A stretch of 64,000 nt of DNA from Oxalicibacterium solurbis. GTDB taxonomy: Bacteria; Pseudomonadota; Gammaproteobacteria; Burkholderiales; Burkholderiaceae_D. The position numbers and the translations under genes are program-made. Within the stretch, counting starts at the first letter, position 1; each line of letters opens with the position of its first letter. A model generated the notes under the pieces. The model was not told the DNA's origin. It did not search any database and was given only the letters and a program-made list of their open reading frames with translations. Below, in pieces: positions 40,611 through 50,525 of the stretch. The stretch lies in the NCBI RefSeq assembly GCF_014635845.1, contig NZ_BMDP01000002.1:620001-684000 (forward strand), given 5' to 3'.

Positions 40611-41408
40611 GTGAAAATCGAGAGGCGCTCCGGCGCAAGGCCGGCGCCTCCGGCATTCGGGAAAACGCCTGCCATCCTGGCGCTGCTGTTGCAGATCGCC
40701 GCCTTTCTGACTGTTTTGCTGCTTGCTGCGGGCCTGAGCGTGATTTTTCAGGCTTCGTTCAACATCCTGGTTGCAGCAATCCTGCAGGGGGCAATCGCTG
40801 CTGTGCTGTCTTGCTGGTGTCGACAAGCTTGGTGGTGGTGGATCATCCAGTTTCTTTTTCCCATTCTGCTGATTGTTGGGTTGGCGCTGCAGTTGCCGCC
40901 GATCTTGTTTCTGGCAGCCTTCCTGACCTTCCTTGTTTTGTATTGGAGTACATTCAGGACACAGGTACCGTACTATCCGTCGCGTTTGCCGGTGTGGCAG
41001 GCTGTCGAAGCAGTGTTGCCGGAGCGGGAAGGGCTGCGCTTCATCGATATTGGTTGCGGTTTCGGCGGGCTGGTTCTGCACTTGGCGCAACGACAGCTTT
41101 CTAGCCACTTTTCCGGTATCGAAATTGCACCTCTTCCATGGGCCATTGCCCGGTTGCGTGCGTGTATGACAGGCAGTGCGACGCAATTTATACGCGGTGA
41201 TTACCGTTCGCTCGATCTGGCAGATTATGACGTCGTCTTCGCCTACCTGTCGCCCGTTGCCATGCCGGGCTTATGGGAAAAGGCTCACGCCGAAATGCGC
41301 CCGGGCAGCCTGTTGCTCAGCTATGAATTCCCTATTGTCGACGTGCCGGCGGACGAGATTGTCTCTCCGCAAGAGGGCGGTCCCGCGCTGCATGTCTGGC
41401 GTCTTTGA
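40611..41408 (+). CDS. Membrane-anchored class I SAM-dependent methyltransferase
   Basis: Read from GTG at 40611 (MKIERRSGARPA) the product has 265 residues. The N-terminal ~110 residues hold several hydrophobic helices (LALLLQIAAFLTVLLLAAGL, SVIFQASFNILVAAILQG, IIQFLFPILLIVGLALQL, PILFLAAFLTFLVLYW). The C-terminal half is a Rossmann-type methyltransferase: FIDIGCGFGGLVLHLAQRQ is motif I, followed by GIEIAPLPWAIARLR and the acidic YDVVFAYLSPVAMPGLW. The substrate is unknown, and no named family was recognised. The position between flhC and motA suggests a link to flagella, but it might be a passenger gene. Confidence 0.7.
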   Translation: MKIERRSGARPAPPAFGKTPAILALLLQIAAFLTVLLLAAGLSVIFQASFNILVAAILQGAIAAVLSCWCRQAWWWWIIQFLFPILLIVGLALQLPPILFLAAFLTFLVLYWSTFRTQVPYYPSRLPVWQAVEAVLPEREGLRFIDIGCGFGGLVLHLAQRQLSSHFSGIEIAPLPWAIARLRACMTGSATQFIRGDYRSLDLADYDVVFAYLSPVAMPGLWEKAHAEMRPGSLLLSYEFPIVDVPADEIVSPQEGGPALHVWRL

Positions 41409-41534
41409 AAATTTATTCGCCTTTCGTTTGCAGGCGAACATCAAGTTCCGATAATCCGAGCCGTTGAAAGTGAATATGTGAAGGTGTCGATTTGCCTCCG
41501 CATGCCAAGGACCTTCGTGGTTGCGCATTGGCAA

Positions 41535-41563
41535 TTGTTGAGGCAATAATGGCAACTTATAAC
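41535..41563 (+). promoter_or_regulatory. Candidate promoter for motA
   Basis: TTGTTG (41535-41540) and TATAAC (41558-41563) are separated by exactly 17 bases, with a start about 23 bases before the motA TTG. A FlhDC-activated sigma-70 promoter is plausible here. A partial FliA-type -10 (TCCGATAA, 41447-41454) lies farther upstream, but no matching -35 is seen. A 7-base inverted repeat TTCGCCT / AGGCGAA at 41416-41438 follows the methyltransferase. Confidence 0.45.
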
Positions 41564-41592
41564 TCATACTCATCAAAACGGGGAGCCCGCGC

Positions 41593-42453
41593 TTGTTAGT
41601 CATTATCGGATATGTGGTCGTTCTCGCTTCGGTGTTCGGCGGGTTCGTACTGGCAGGCGGACATTTGCATTCCCTGTTCCAGCCGGTCGAGTTGTTGATG
41701 ATCGGCGGAGCGGCGACCGGCGCATTCTTTGTCGGCAATAGCGGCAAGGCGATCAAGGCTACCCTGAAGGCGCTGCCTTCCGCGCTGAAAGGTTCCAAGT
41801 ATTCGAAGGCGCTGTACATGGAGCTGATGACCCTGTTGTTCGAGATTCTCAGCAAAGTGCGCAAGGAAGGCCTGATGTCTATCGAGGGCGATGTCGAGAG
41901 CCCCGAGGAAAGCCCGATCTTTTCCAAGTATCCGGCGGTGCTGGCCGATCACCATCTGACGGAGTTCATGACCGACTATCTGCGCCTGATGGTGTCCGGC
42001 AACATGGATGCGTTCCAGATCGAAAATCTGATGGACAACGAGATCGAAACGCACCATGTGGAAGGCGAGATTCCCGTCCACTGCATTTCCAAGATGGGCG
42101 AAGGTCTGCCTGCCTTCGGTATCGTCGCTGCGGTGATGGGCGTCGTGCATACGATGGCGTCGGTCGGCTTGCCGCCGGCGGAGCTGGGCATCCTGATTGC
42201 CAATGCGCTGGTCGGCACCTTCCTCGGTATCCTTCTTTCCTATGGTTTCGTTACGCCGCTGTCGAGCGTGCTCGAGCAGAAATTGCACGAATCGTCGAAA
42301 GTGTTCCAGTGCGTGAAGGTCACGCTGCTGGCCAGCCTGAACGGTTATGCACCTGCATTGGCGGTGGAATTCGGCCGGAAAGTGCTGTTCTCGACCGAGC
42401 GCCCTTCGTTCACCGAACTGGAAGATCATATCCGCCAGTCGAAGTCGAAATAA
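41593..42453 (+). CDS. motA: Flagellar motor stator protein MotA
   Basis: This proton-channel subunit forms the stator with MotB and drives rotation by engaging FliG. It starts at TTG (MLVIIGYVVVLASVFGGFVLAGG), preceded by GGGGAG. It has 286 residues with four membrane segments: two N-terminal, and two in the C-terminal half (GIVAAVMGVVHTMASVG and ILIANALVGTFLGILLSYGFV). The cytoplasmic loop between them contains charged residues (SKVRKEGLMSIEGDVESPEE) of the FliG-interacting region. Length and N-terminal pattern match E. coli MotA closely. Confidence 0.96.
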   Translation: MLVIIGYVVVLASVFGGFVLAGGHLHSLFQPVELLMIGGAATGAFFVGNSGKAIKATLKALPSALKGSKYSKALYMELMTLLFEILSKVRKEGLMSIEGDVESPEESPIFSKYPAVLADHHLTEFMTDYLRLMVSGNMDAFQIENLMDNEIETHHVEGEIPVHCISKMGEGLPAFGIVAAVMGVVHTMASVGLPPAELGILIANALVGTFLGILLSYGFVTPLSSVLEQKLHESSKVFQCVKVTLLASLNGYAPALAVEFGRKVLFSTERPSFTELEDHIRQSKSK

Positions 42454-42496
42454 GTTGTACATATAAACAAGAAAAGAACAGCGAGCGGAGACTGAC

Positions 42497-43498
42497 ATGG
42501 CTGACGAAGGACTCCGTCCCATCATCATCAAGCGTGTGAAGAAACCGGGGGGCGGCCATCATGGCGGCGCCTGGAAGATTGCCTATGCTGATTTCGTGAC
42601 GGCGATGATGGCGTTTTTCCTGCTGATGTGGCTGCTTGGATCGACCACCAAGGGCAATCTGCAAGGGATCGCCGACTACTTCAGTACGCCGTTGAAGGTG
42701 GCGATGGCAGGCGGCTCGGGCAGCGGCGACGCGACCAGCGTCATCAAGGGCGGCGGCAAGGACATGACGCGCATCGATGGCCAGCAAAAGAAGGGTGAGG
42801 ATCTGACGCCTGCCCGCAACTACAGCCTGAAGGCAGCCGAAGAAGAGCTCGCCAGAGCCGAGGCGAAGCGCCTGCAAGTCCTGAAGGACAAGATCGAAGA
42901 AGCGATCGCCACGATTCCCAGCTTGCAGCAATACCAGAAACAACTACTGATCGACATCACGTCGGAAGGTTTGCGTATTCAGATCGTCGATGAAAAGAAT
43001 CGTCCGATGTTTGCGCTGGCCAGTGCGGAATTACAGCCATATACCAAAGTGATCCTGCATGAGATCGCCAAGATTCTCAACGATGTGCCGAACAAGGTCA
43101 GCCTGTCCGGCCATACCGACGCCACGCCATATTCCAGTGGTGAAAAGAGCTACAGCAACTGGGAACTGTCTGCCGATCGGGCGAATGCGTCACGGCGTGA
43201 ACTGGTCGCGGGCGGCATGGCGGAAACCAAGGTGTTGCGCGTCGTGGGACTATCGTCGGCCGTATTGTTCGATGCGAAGAATCCCTACAATCCCGTCAAT
43301 CGGCGCATCAGCATCATCGTCATGAACAAGAAGACGGAAGAGTCCATTACCAAGGAAAATACCGAAGCGAATGTCGCGGACGGTATAGAGGCAAAGCAGG
43401 CCGTGGATGAGGCTGTCAATGTATCGGGTGTCGTGCAACCGGGCACATCCCAGCCGGAGCAGGCGCCACAGGTGCCATTGGTGCCGGCGACACATTGA
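42497..43498 (+). CDS. motB: Flagellar motor stator protein MotB
   Basis: This MotA partner anchors the stator to peptidoglycan. It has 333 residues: basic N-terminus (IIIKRVKKPGGGHHGG), transmembrane helix WKIAYADFVTAMMAFFLLMWLLG with the channel aspartate at residue 32, exactly as in E. coli MotB, and a C-terminal OmpA-like peptidoglycan-binding domain (LSGHTDATPYSSGEKSYSNWELSADRANASRRELV). A low-complexity Glu/Ala/Pro/Val tail ends the protein. Confidence 0.96.
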   Translation: MADEGLRPIIIKRVKKPGGGHHGGAWKIAYADFVTAMMAFFLLMWLLGSTTKGNLQGIADYFSTPLKVAMAGGSGSGDATSVIKGGGKDMTRIDGQQKKGEDLTPARNYSLKAAEEELARAEAKRLQVLKDKIEEAIATIPSLQQYQKQLLIDITSEGLRIQIVDEKNRPMFALASAELQPYTKVILHEIAKILNDVPNKVSLSGHTDATPYSSGEKSYSNWELSADRANASRRELVAGGMAETKVLRVVGLSSAVLFDAKNPYNPVNRRISIIVMNKKTEESITKENTEANVADGIEAKQAVDEAVNVSGVVQPGTSQPEQAPQVPLVPATH

Positions 43499-43535
43499 TC
43501 ATGCCGATAAAAGAACGATCGGGCATATTTTCATC

Positions 43536-44087
43536 ATGACGACCACCTCCAATTCGCTGGCGCTTCAGATCAAGGATCTGTTGTCGACGTTGTCGGAACA
43601 TGGCCGGCAACACCTGAACGAGCTTGAGACCGACCTGATGCAGACGAATGTGCTGCTGACGGAAGCGATCGAAAAACTCGGTGCCAGTTTCATGGCAATC
43701 CATGAGGCGGTAATTGCGCAGCAGCAGCTTGTCGATACGCTTTTGACAAAAGAAGAATCGTTGCCGACGGACGTGGTAAGGCTGCGTGAGCAAGCCAGCC
43801 AGATCGATCTGCATGTCAATTCGGCGGTGACGGGGCTGCAGTTTCAGGATATGACCAATCAGTTGATCGGGCGTACGATGCGTCGCGTGGTCGGATTCCG
43901 TGATGTGCTGGAGATTCTTGGAAATGGCGCGAATGGGCTGGAGTCGGAAGAAAGCGAAGATAGAATGGTTCGCGCGCTGAGCAAGATCAACGAAATGCTG
44001 GAAGCGGAAAATGCCGTGCTGGAACGGGAGCTGTGGAAAGCGGTACGGCAGACGCATATGGAAAGCGGCGACATCGAGTTGTTCTGA
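43536..44087 (+). CDS. CheZ-like chemotaxis protein (putative CheY-P phosphatase)
   Basis: From ATG 43536 the product is 183 residues, entirely helical and coiled-coil in look, with no transmembrane segment. Residues 104-109 read QDMTNQ within TGLQFQDMTNQLIGRTMRRV. This matches the CheZ catalytic motif QDLTGQ, where Asp and Gln (here D105 and Q109) act on phospho-CheY. The extreme C-terminus GDIELF resembles the acidic, hydrophobic peptide CheZ uses to dock CheY. It is shorter than E. coli CheZ (214 residues) and is encoded by motB and cheY. No other cheZ is seen in the cluster. Overall similarity to CheZ outside these motifs is not obvious by eye. Confidence 0.6.
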   Translation: MTTTSNSLALQIKDLLSTLSEHGRQHLNELETDLMQTNVLLTEAIEKLGASFMAIHEAVIAQQQLVDTLLTKEESLPTDVVRLREQASQIDLHVNSAVTGLQFQDMTNQLIGRTMRRVVGFRDVLEILGNGANGLESEESEDRMVRALSKINEMLEAENAVLERELWKAVRQTHMESGDIELF

Positions 44088-44144
44088 CGACGATGTGCGC
44101 AGGTTGCGAACCCAAGACAGAATTAGCAGGAAGCGGGAGTAGAG

Positions 44145-44510
44145 ATGGCAAAGACGATATTGGCAGTCGACGATTCGGGATCATTGCGACAGATGGTTGT
44201 GTTCAGCCTGCGGGCTGCCGGCTACCAGGTAACGGAAGCCGTCGATGGCCAGGATGGACTCGACAAGGCAAAGGGACAGGTATTCGATCTGGTGCTGACC
44301 GATCAGAACATGCCGCGCATGGATGGCTTCACGCTGATTCGTTCGCTCAGGGCGATGCCTACTTATCAGGGTGTGCCGATTCTGGTATTGACGACGGAAT
44401 CCAGCGACGAGATGAAGGCCAAGGGACGTGCCGCCGGCGCCAACGGCTGGCTGGTCAAGCCATTCGATCCGCAGCGGCTGACAGAAGTCGTGCGCAAGGT
44501 GATCGGTTGA
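44145..44510 (+). CDS. cheY: Response regulator receiver protein (first CheY-type)
   Basis: This 121-residue single receiver domain has ILAVDDSGSLRQM (acidic pocket DD near residues 9-10), the phosphoacceptor TDQNMPRMDG (D53), LTTES with the conserved threonine and the C-terminal lysine LVKPF. It is cytosolic and would carry the CheA phosphate. It lies directly before cheA and after the CheZ-like gene. A second, more E. coli-like CheY follows cheB, so one may be a phosphate sink and the other the motor regulator. Confidence 0.9.
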   Translation: MAKTILAVDDSGSLRQMVVFSLRAAGYQVTEAVDGQDGLDKAKGQVFDLVLTDQNMPRMDGFTLIRSLRAMPTYQGVPILVLTTESSDEMKAKGRAAGANGWLVKPFDPQRLTEVVRKVIG

Positions 44511-44563
44511 TTGTCGATGACGACAGGCATGCCAGGCACGAACACGGATAACGGAGCAGAGCG

Positions 44564-46750
44564 ATGAGCATCGACATGAGCCAGTTCTACCAGGTGTTCT
44601 TCGACGAAACCGAAGAACTGCTGGCGGAGATGGAAAAGCTGTTGCTTGCCGTCGATGCGGCAGCGCCGGACCCGGAGGATCTGAATGCGATCTTTCGTGC
44701 CGCGCATTCGATCAAGGGCGGCGCTGCCACTTTCGGCATCACCGACCTGACGGAAGTCACGCATGTGCTCGAAACCTTGCTGGACAAGATCCGCCAGGGA
44801 GAAATGGCGCTGACGTCCGAGCATGTGGATGCGTTCCTGTCGGCCAAGGATATTCTGAAGATGCAGTTGGATGGACATCGCCTGCATACCGATGTTGATC
44901 TCGATGCGGTTGCCAATGTACGGATGATGCTGGAATCGCTGTCGCAAAAGGACGGCATACCGGTAACCGCGCCGAATGTGACGCATCCTAATGCAATGAC
45001 GGCGATGGGGCAGGCAGATCGTCGTTTCCGGATTGAGCTGCCGCAAGTTACGCCACGCGATGTAGAAGCATTGGCCGCCGAACTGGGATTGCTGGGCGAT
45101 ATCAGCAGGACCACGCTGGACGATCAGCGCACGGCCTTTACGCTGACGACACAGGAAGGACCGGACAGCATCGTCGCGATCTGTTCCTTCATTCTGGATC
45201 CGAAGGATCTTGTCATTGCCGAAGAAGCAGTGCCGGCACCATACGAAGGATTGGATCGTTCGATCGACGATCGCCGCCGAATCGAGGCGGAGCAGGGCTA
45301 CGGTTTCTTCGAACCATTGCATTCGACGATTGCGGAATCGGAACACAAGGCAAGAGAAGAAGCACAGGGTTATGGCTTCTTCCCGCCATTCGTGCCGCGC
45401 GCCCTGCCGGAGCAGGATGCGAAGAAGGCCGATGACGAAGAGGAAGCCGAAGCGCAATACGAGGCGCAGCGTGAAGCGCCTGCGGCAAAGAATGCCGCTG
45501 CATCGGCAGGCAATGCGAAGGCGACGAACCCCAAGCGCGAAGAACGCTCTGCCGTCAGTGCTGAATCGTCGTCGATTCGTGTCGGCATCGAAAAGGTCGA
45601 TCAATTGATCAATCTGGTTGGCGAATTGGTGATCACGCAGGCCATGATCGAACAACGCAGCGGAACGCTCGACCCGATCGCAAACGAACGTCTGCTGGAA
45701 AGCATCTCGCAGCTGACGCGCAATACGCGCGATCTGCAGGAAGCGGTGATGTCGATCCGTATGATGCCGATGGATTACGTGTTTTCCCGTTTTCCGCGCA
45801 TGGTGCGCGATCTGGCGGCCAAGCTCGGCAAGAAGGTGGATTTCGTCACGCATGGCGCTGCGACCGAACTGGACAAGGGGCTTATCGAACGCATCGTCGA
45901 TCCGTTGACGCATCTGGTGCGCAACAGCATCGATCACGGTATCGAAATGCCGGAAGCGCGTGTTGCCGCAGGCAAGGGACAGGCTGGTCAGTTGTCGCTT
46001 TCCGCAGCACATCAGGGCGGCAACATCATCATCGAGGTCAGCGACGATGGTGGCGGCCTGAACCGCGACAGGATTCTCGCCAAGGCGCGGCAGCAGGAAA
46101 TGCCGGTGTCGGACGACATGCCGGACGAAGATGTCTGGCAATTGATTTTCTCGCCAGGCTTTTCCACGGCGGAGACGGTGACCGACGTTTCCGGGCGGGG
46201 CGTCGGCATGGATGTCGTCAAGCGCAATATCACGTCGATGGGTGGTGCGATCGACATTCGTTCGATGAAGGGATTCGGCACGACCATCTCGATTTCGCTG
46301 CCATTGACGCTGGCGATTCTGGACGGCATGTCGATCCGCGTCGGTGATGAAATCTATATCCTGCCGCTCGGCTATGTCGTCGAATCGTTGCAGCCGGCAC
46401 CGGACGATATCAAGGAGATCACCGGACAGGGCCGGGTCATCAAGGTACGCGGCGACTATCTGCCATTGATCCCGTTGTACAAGATATTCGACGTCGTGCC
46501 GCGTTTTTCCGATCCATCGGAAGGCATTATTGTCATTCTGGAATCCGACGGACGCAAGGCAGCGTTGTTTATCGACGAATTGGTTGGCCAGCAGCAGGTT
46601 GTCGTGAAGAATCTCGAGTCGAATTATCGTAAAGTGGCAGGTATATCGGGCGCCACAATCCTGGGTGACGGCGGCGTTTCGCTGATCATCGATGTGGCAG
46701 CATTGTTGCGTTCAAGTCGCCAGTTGAGCGACGAATCCATTTATTCCTGA
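44564..46750 (+). CDS. cheA: Chemotaxis histidine kinase CheA
   Basis: This receptor-coupled kinase phosphorylates CheY and CheB. It has 728 residues. The Hpt (P1) domain has the phosphoacceptor His48 in [17 protein letters not shown]2-like region ([22 protein letters not shown]) and a charged linker with two copies of QGYGFF (residues 244-249 and 268-273) follow. P3 is the dimerisation helix pair, and P4 is the ATP-binding domain with [11 protein letters not shown] (N box), [11 protein letters not shown] (G1) and [10 protein letters not shown] (G2). The C-terminal CheW-like P5 domain starts near [20 protein letters not shown]. The upstream AACGGAGCAGAGCG is a fair ribosome binding site. Confidence 0.97.
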   Translation: MSIDMSQFYQVFFDETEELLAEMEKLLLAVDAAAPDPEDLNAIFRAAHSIKGGAATFGITDLTEVTHVLETLLDKIRQGEMALTSEHVDAFLSAKDILKMQLDGHRLHTDVDLDAVANVRMMLESLSQKDGIPVTAPNVTHPNAMTAMGQADRRFRIELPQVTPRDVEALAAELGLLGDISRTTLDDQRTAFTLTTQEGPDSIVAICSFILDPKDLVIAEEAVPAPYEGLDRSIDDRRRIEAEQGYGFFEPLHSTIAESEHKAREEAQGYGFFPPFVPRALPEQDAKKADDEEEAEAQYEAQREAPAAKNAAASAGNAKATNPKREERSAVSAESSSIRVGIEKVDQLINLVGELVITQAMIEQRSGTLDPIANERLLESISQLTRNTRDLQEAVMSIRMMPMDYVFSRFPRMVRDLAAKLGKKVDFVTHGAATELDKGLIERIVDPLTHLVRNSIDHGIEMPEARVAAGKGQAGQLSLSAAHQGGNIIIEVSDDGGGLNRDRILAKARQQEMPVSDDMPDEDVWQLIFSPGFSTAETVTDVSGRGVGMDVVKRNITSMGGAIDIRSMKGFGTTISISLPLTLAILDGMSIRVGDEIYILPLGYVVESLQPAPDDIKEITGQGRVIKVRGDYLPLIPLYKIFDVVPRFSDPSEGIIVILESDGRKAALFIDELVGQQQVVVKNLESNYRKVAGISGATILGDGGVSLIIDVAALLRSSRQLSDESIYS

Positions 46751-46764
46751 AGAGGAGAATCAAC

Positions 46765-47253
46765 ATGATTCAAAACCATGACAACACAACCGGTGCCGAG
46801 ACGGGCAACGAGTTTCTCGCCTTCACGCTTGGCAAGGAAGAGTACGGCATCGATATCCTGAAAGTGCAGGAAATCCGCGGTTATGAAACCGTTACGCGCA
46901 TTGCGAATGCACCGGATTTCGTCAAGGGCGTGGTCAACCTGCGCGGCATCATCGTGCCGATCGTTGACATGCGCATCAAGTTCAATCTGGGTGAGCCGAC
47001 TTACGACCAGTTCACCGTCGTGATCATCCTGAACATTGGCGGCCGTGTGGTCGGCATGGTGGTGGACAGCGTCTCCGACGTGATCACGCTGTCGCCGGAG
47101 CAGATCAAGCCGGCACCGGAAATGGGTACGGCGCTGAACACCGATTATCTGATCGGCCTGGGCACGCTGGACCAGCGCATGCTGATCCTGGTGGATATCG
47201 ACAAGCTGATGTCCAGCTCGGAAATGGGGCTGATCGAGAAGATCGCCGCCTGA
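46765..47253 (+). CDS. cheW: Chemotaxis coupling protein CheW
   Basis: This 162-residue adaptor links methyl-accepting receptors to CheA. The single CheW/SH3-like fold starts [24 protein letters not shown], continues with [21 protein letters not shown], and ends with the [12 protein letters not shown] block. AGAGGAG before the ATG is a strong ribosome binding site. It begins 14 bases after cheA and is part of the cheY-cheA-cheW-cheR-cheD-cheB series. No receptor gene lies in the window. Confidence 0.97.
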   Translation: MIQNHDNTTGAETGNEFLAFTLGKEEYGIDILKVQEIRGYETVTRIANAPDFVKGVVNLRGIIVPIVDMRIKFNLGEPTYDQFTVVIILNIGGRVVGMVVDSVSDVITLSPEQIKPAPEMGTALNTDYLIGLGTLDQRMLILVDIDKLMSSSEMGLIEKIAA

Positions 47254-47316
47254 TAGAAGGATGGGCGGTGGTGTGGGTGTCTGCTGAAACGATGCAAGCA
47301 TGAAGGATATCGGACG

Positions 47317-48195
47317 ATGAAAGCAGGCATGCAAGGGCGCGCGGAAGGCGTCAAGGAATTCGATTTCACCGCACGCGATTTCGAGCGTGTGCGGGCGCTG
47401 ATCCACAAGCGTGCCGGTATCGCGCTTGCCGAAAGCAAGCAGGAAATGGTCTACAGCCGCCTGGCGCGTAGATTGCGCGCGACCGGCATCGATTCGTTTA
47501 CCTCTTATCTGGACAGACTGGAGCAGGGCGGCGATGCCGACGAATGGGAGGCATTTACCAATGCGCTGACGACGAACCTGACGTCGTTCTTCCGTGAAGC
47601 GCATCATTTCCCCATTCTCGCCGAACACATCAAGAAGAAAGGGCGTGAGCCCATCGAGATCTGGTGCTCCGCCGCATCGACCGGGGAAGAACCGTATTCG
47701 ATCGCGATGACTGCCTGCGAAGCCTACAACACACTGACCCCGCCGGTTCGTATCATCGCGACCGACATCGATACGAACGTGTTGAACACTGGCGCCAGCG
47801 GCATCTATTCGATCGATCGCATCGAGAAGATGGAGCCGGAGCGCGCTAAGCGTTTCTTCCTGCGCGGCAAGGGCACGCGTGAAGGACTGGTACGTGTACG
47901 TCCGGAACTGCGGCAGATGATCACGTTCAAGCAAGTCAATCTGCTGGCCGATCAATGGGGCGTGTCGGGACCGTTCGACGTGATTTTCTGTCGCAACGTG
48001 ATGATTTATTTCGACAAGCCGACGCAGGGCAAGATACTCGACCGTTTTGCGCCGATGATGAAGGAAGACGGCCTGCTGTTCGCCGGGCATTCGGAAAACT
48101 TCCTGTACGTTTCCGACGCCTTCAAGCTGCGCGGCAAGACCGTGTATGAACTGGATCGCAACAGGAAAGCGGGCGGTGTCCCGCGTCGCGCGTGA
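47317..48195 (+). CDS. cheR: Chemotaxis protein methyltransferase CheR
   Basis: This enzyme methylates glutamates on chemoreceptors using SAM, for adaptation. It has 292 residues. The N-terminal helical domain ([41 protein letters not shown]) is followed by the SAM-binding core with [40 protein letters not shown] and [20 protein letters not shown]. It starts 63 bases after cheW and ends 10 bases before cheD. Confidence 0.97.
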   Translation: MKAGMQGRAEGVKEFDFTARDFERVRALIHKRAGIALAESKQEMVYSRLARRLRATGIDSFTSYLDRLEQGGDADEWEAFTNALTTNLTSFFREAHHFPILAEHIKKKGREPIEIWCSAASTGEEPYSIAMTACEAYNTLTPPVRIIATDIDTNVLNTGASGIYSIDRIEKMEPERAKRFFLRGKGTREGLVRVRPELRQMITFKQVNLLADQWGVSGPFDVIFCRNVMIYFDKPTQGKILDRFAPMMKEDGLLFAGHSENFLYVSDAFKLRGKTVYELDRNRKAGGVPRRA

Positions 48196-48205
48196 GGTTG
48201 AACGC

Positions 48206-48811
48206 ATGAACGAATCGATCAAAGAACATTTCGCGACCAACGTCTACTACGACCGTACCTTCGATTGCGATGCCGCGAAGATCCTGCCTGGCGAGTACTA
48301 CTACACCGGCAAGGACATGCTGATTGTGACGGTGCTGGGATCCTGTGTGTCGGCCTGCATACGCGATCGCGTCAGCGGCGTGGGCGGCATGAACCATTTC
48401 ATGCTGCCTGACGGCGATGCGGACAGCCCGATTTCTGCCTCGGCCCGCTACGGCACCTATGCGATGGAAATCCTGATCAATGATTTGCTGAAAGCGGGTG
48501 CCAGACGGGAAAATCTCGAGGCCAAGGTTTTCGGCGGAGGTGCCGTGCTGCGCGGGTTTGTCGCGATGAATGTCGGCGAACGCAATGCGCAATTCGTCCG
48601 TAATTTCCTGAAGACCGAAAATATCCGCATCGCCGCCGAAGATCTCAATGACATCCACCCGCGCAAGGTGTATTACTTTCCGCGCAGCGGCAAGGTGCTG
48701 GTCAAGAAGCTGCGCCAACTGAACAACAACACGCTGGTCAATCGCGAACAGGATTATGCAAACCGCCTGCAGTCGCAGAATGTCGGCGGCGATGTCGAAC
48801 TTTTTTCCTGA
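48206..48811 (+). CDS. cheD: Chemoreceptor glutamine deamidase CheD
   Basis: This enzyme deamidates specific receptor glutamines to glutamates and in some species interacts with CheC. The chosen start at ATG 48206 ([19 protein letters not shown]) gives 201 residues; an upstream in-frame start would overlap cheR. Visible are the catalytic cysteine region [27 protein letters not shown] (Cys and His in order) and [11 protein letters not shown]. It is followed by cheB 36 bases later. Confidence 0.94.
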   Translation: MNESIKEHFATNVYYDRTFDCDAAKILPGEYYYTGKDMLIVTVLGSCVSACIRDRVSGVGGMNHFMLPDGDADSPISASARYGTYAMEILINDLLKAGARRENLEAKVFGGGAVLRGFVAMNVGERNAQFVRNFLKTENIRIAAEDLNDIHPRKVYYFPRSGKVLVKKLRQLNNNTLVNREQDYANRLQSQNVGGDVELFS

Positions 48812-48847
48812 AACAATGAACAATCAACGTTCTGCTGGAGTGACAGC

Positions 48848-49924
48848 ATGAAAATCAAGGTCGTCGTCGTCGACGATTCTGCGCTGATCCGGGGCGTGAT
48901 GAAGGAAATCATCAACAGCCAGCCGGACATGGAAGTAGTCGGCGTTGCGCCGGATCCGATCATTGCGCGCGAGCTGATCAAGCAGACCAATCCGGACGTG
49001 CTGACGCTGGACGTGGAGATGCCGCGCATGGACGGGCTGGATTTCCTCGAAAAGCTGATGCGGCTGCGCCCGATGCCGGTCGTCATGGTTTCCTCGCTGA
49101 CCGAGCGCGGTTCGGAAATCACATTGCGTGCGCTGGAACTGGGTGCTGTCGATTTCGTCACCAAGCCGAAGATGTCGATTCAGAGCGGCATGCTCGAATA
49201 CACGGAGATGATCTCGGACAAGATCCGTGCGGCGTCGAAGGCACGGATCAAGTCACGCACAGTGACGCATGATCAGCAGAAGCCGGGCGGCGATGGTGTG
49301 CTGCCTGCGATTCGCAATCCACTGACCAGTAGTGAAAAGCTGATCATCATCGGTGCGTCGACTGGCGGCACCGAAGCGATCAAGGATTTCCTGGTGCAGA
49401 TGCCATCCGATTGCCCGGGCATTTTGATCACGCAGCATATGCCGCCGGGCTTTACCAAATCCTTCGCGCAACGGCTCGACAACCTGTGCAAGATCAGTGT
49501 CAAGGAAGCGGAGGGCAACGAACGCGTATTGCCGGGCCACGCTTATCTGGCGCCAGGACATTCACATCTGCAACTGATTCGCAGCGGCGCCAACTACATG
49601 ACACAACTGGATCATGGCGAGCCGGTGAATCGGCATCGTCCGTCCGTCGACGTGCTGTTCCGTTCTGCTGCCGTGCATGCCGGCAAGAATGCAGTTGGCG
49701 TGATTCTGACCGGCATGGGCAAGGACGGTGCGCTCGGCATGCTGGAGATGAAAAATGCCGGTGCCTACAATTTCGCGCAGGACGAAGCAACGTGTGTCGT
49801 ATTCGGTATGCCACGCGAAGCCATCGCAGTTGGTGCCACGCATGAGGTCGGCGCTCTACAGGCACTGCCGGGCATGGTGCTCGGTTATCTGGCGGCAAAC
49901 AGCAGCCGGGCGTTGCGCGTGTAA
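48848..49924 (+). CDS. cheB: Chemotaxis response regulator protein-glutamate methylesterase CheB
   Basis: This enzyme removes receptor methyl groups and is activated by phosphorylation. It has 358 residues. Receiver domain: [24 protein letters not shown] with the phosphoacceptor aspartate (D57), VSSLTERGS. Linker, then the methylesterase domain with the catalytic serine in [12 protein letters not shown], the histidine in [11 protein letters not shown], and the aspartate region [15 protein letters not shown]. It closes the che operon begun by cheY. Confidence 0.97.
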   Translation: MKIKVVVVDDSALIRGVMKEIINSQPDMEVVGVAPDPIIARELIKQTNPDVLTLDVEMPRMDGLDFLEKLMRLRPMPVVMVSSLTERGSEITLRALELGAVDFVTKPKMSIQSGMLEYTEMISDKIRAASKARIKSRTVTHDQQKPGGDGVLPAIRNPLTSSEKLIIIGASTGGTEAIKDFLVQMPSDCPGILITQHMPPGFTKSFAQRLDNLCKISVKEAEGNERVLPGHAYLAPGHSHLQLIRSGANYMTQLDHGEPVNRHRPSVDVLFRSAAVHAGKNAVGVILTGMGKDGALGMLEMKNAGAYNFAQDEATCVVFGMPREAIAVGATHEVGALQALPGMVLGYLAANSSRALRV

Positions 49925-50047
49925 AAAATTGCCGTACGGAATCATTATTTTGAGAATTAGACTGCTTCCTCGGTGCATAATAGCGGTGTGAAATATTGCA
50001 GACCCTGTTCGGGATCGGAACTGATTAAGGAATGAACGGAGCAATTC

Positions 50048-50440
50048 ATGGCAGGTCCAAACACCAAATTTCTCGTAGTTGATGATTTTTCAACAATGCG
50101 CCGCATTGTTCGCAACCTGCTGAAGGAATTGGGCTACACGAATGTCGACGAAGCAGAGGACGGCGCGATGGCGCTGGCCAAGCTGCGTGCCGAACAGTTC
50201 GACTTCGTGGTTTCCGACTGGAACATGCCGAACATGGACGGCCTGACGATGTTGCAGCAGATTCGTGCCGATCCTGCACTGTCCAAACTTCCTGTGCTGA
50301 TGGTGACGGCCGAGGCCAAGAAGGAAAACATCATTGCGGCCGCACAGGCAGGCGCAAACGGCTACGTGGTCAAGCCGTTCACTGCCGCCACGCTGGACGA
50401 AAAACTGGCGAAAATCTTCGAAAAAATGGGCGGGGCCTGA
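50048..50440 (+). CDS. cheY: Chemotaxis response regulator CheY (second copy)
   Basis: This 130-residue receiver domain is closer to E. coli CheY than the first copy: [48 protein letters not shown] with D59 as phosphoacceptor ([13 protein letters not shown] start), [27 protein letters not shown] with the conserved Thr and Lys. It likely binds FliM to change rotation direction. It is preceded by 123 bases without a gene and followed by a 273-base gap. E. coli and Burkholderia have cheZ directly after; here it is absent. Confidence 0.95.
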   Translation: MAGPNTKFLVVDDFSTMRRIVRNLLKELGYTNVDEAEDGAMALAKLRAEQFDFVVSDWNMPNMDGLTMLQQIRADPALSKLPVLMVTAEAKKENIIAAAQAGANGYVVKPFTAATLDEKLAKIFEKMGGA

Positions 50441-50525
50441 GCGGCCTTCGCCGTGTCTGTTCATGACGCGGCATCAAGGGGGAGTGTGCATGCTGCCGAT
50501 CTGCGCATCAGCAAATCGTCGCGAT

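Noticed and set aside
41409-41592. FliA-type promoter upstream of motA
   Set aside because: TCCGATAA matches the -10, but no TAAA-type -35 lies 15 bases upstream. A sigma-70-like pair at 41535-41563 fits better.
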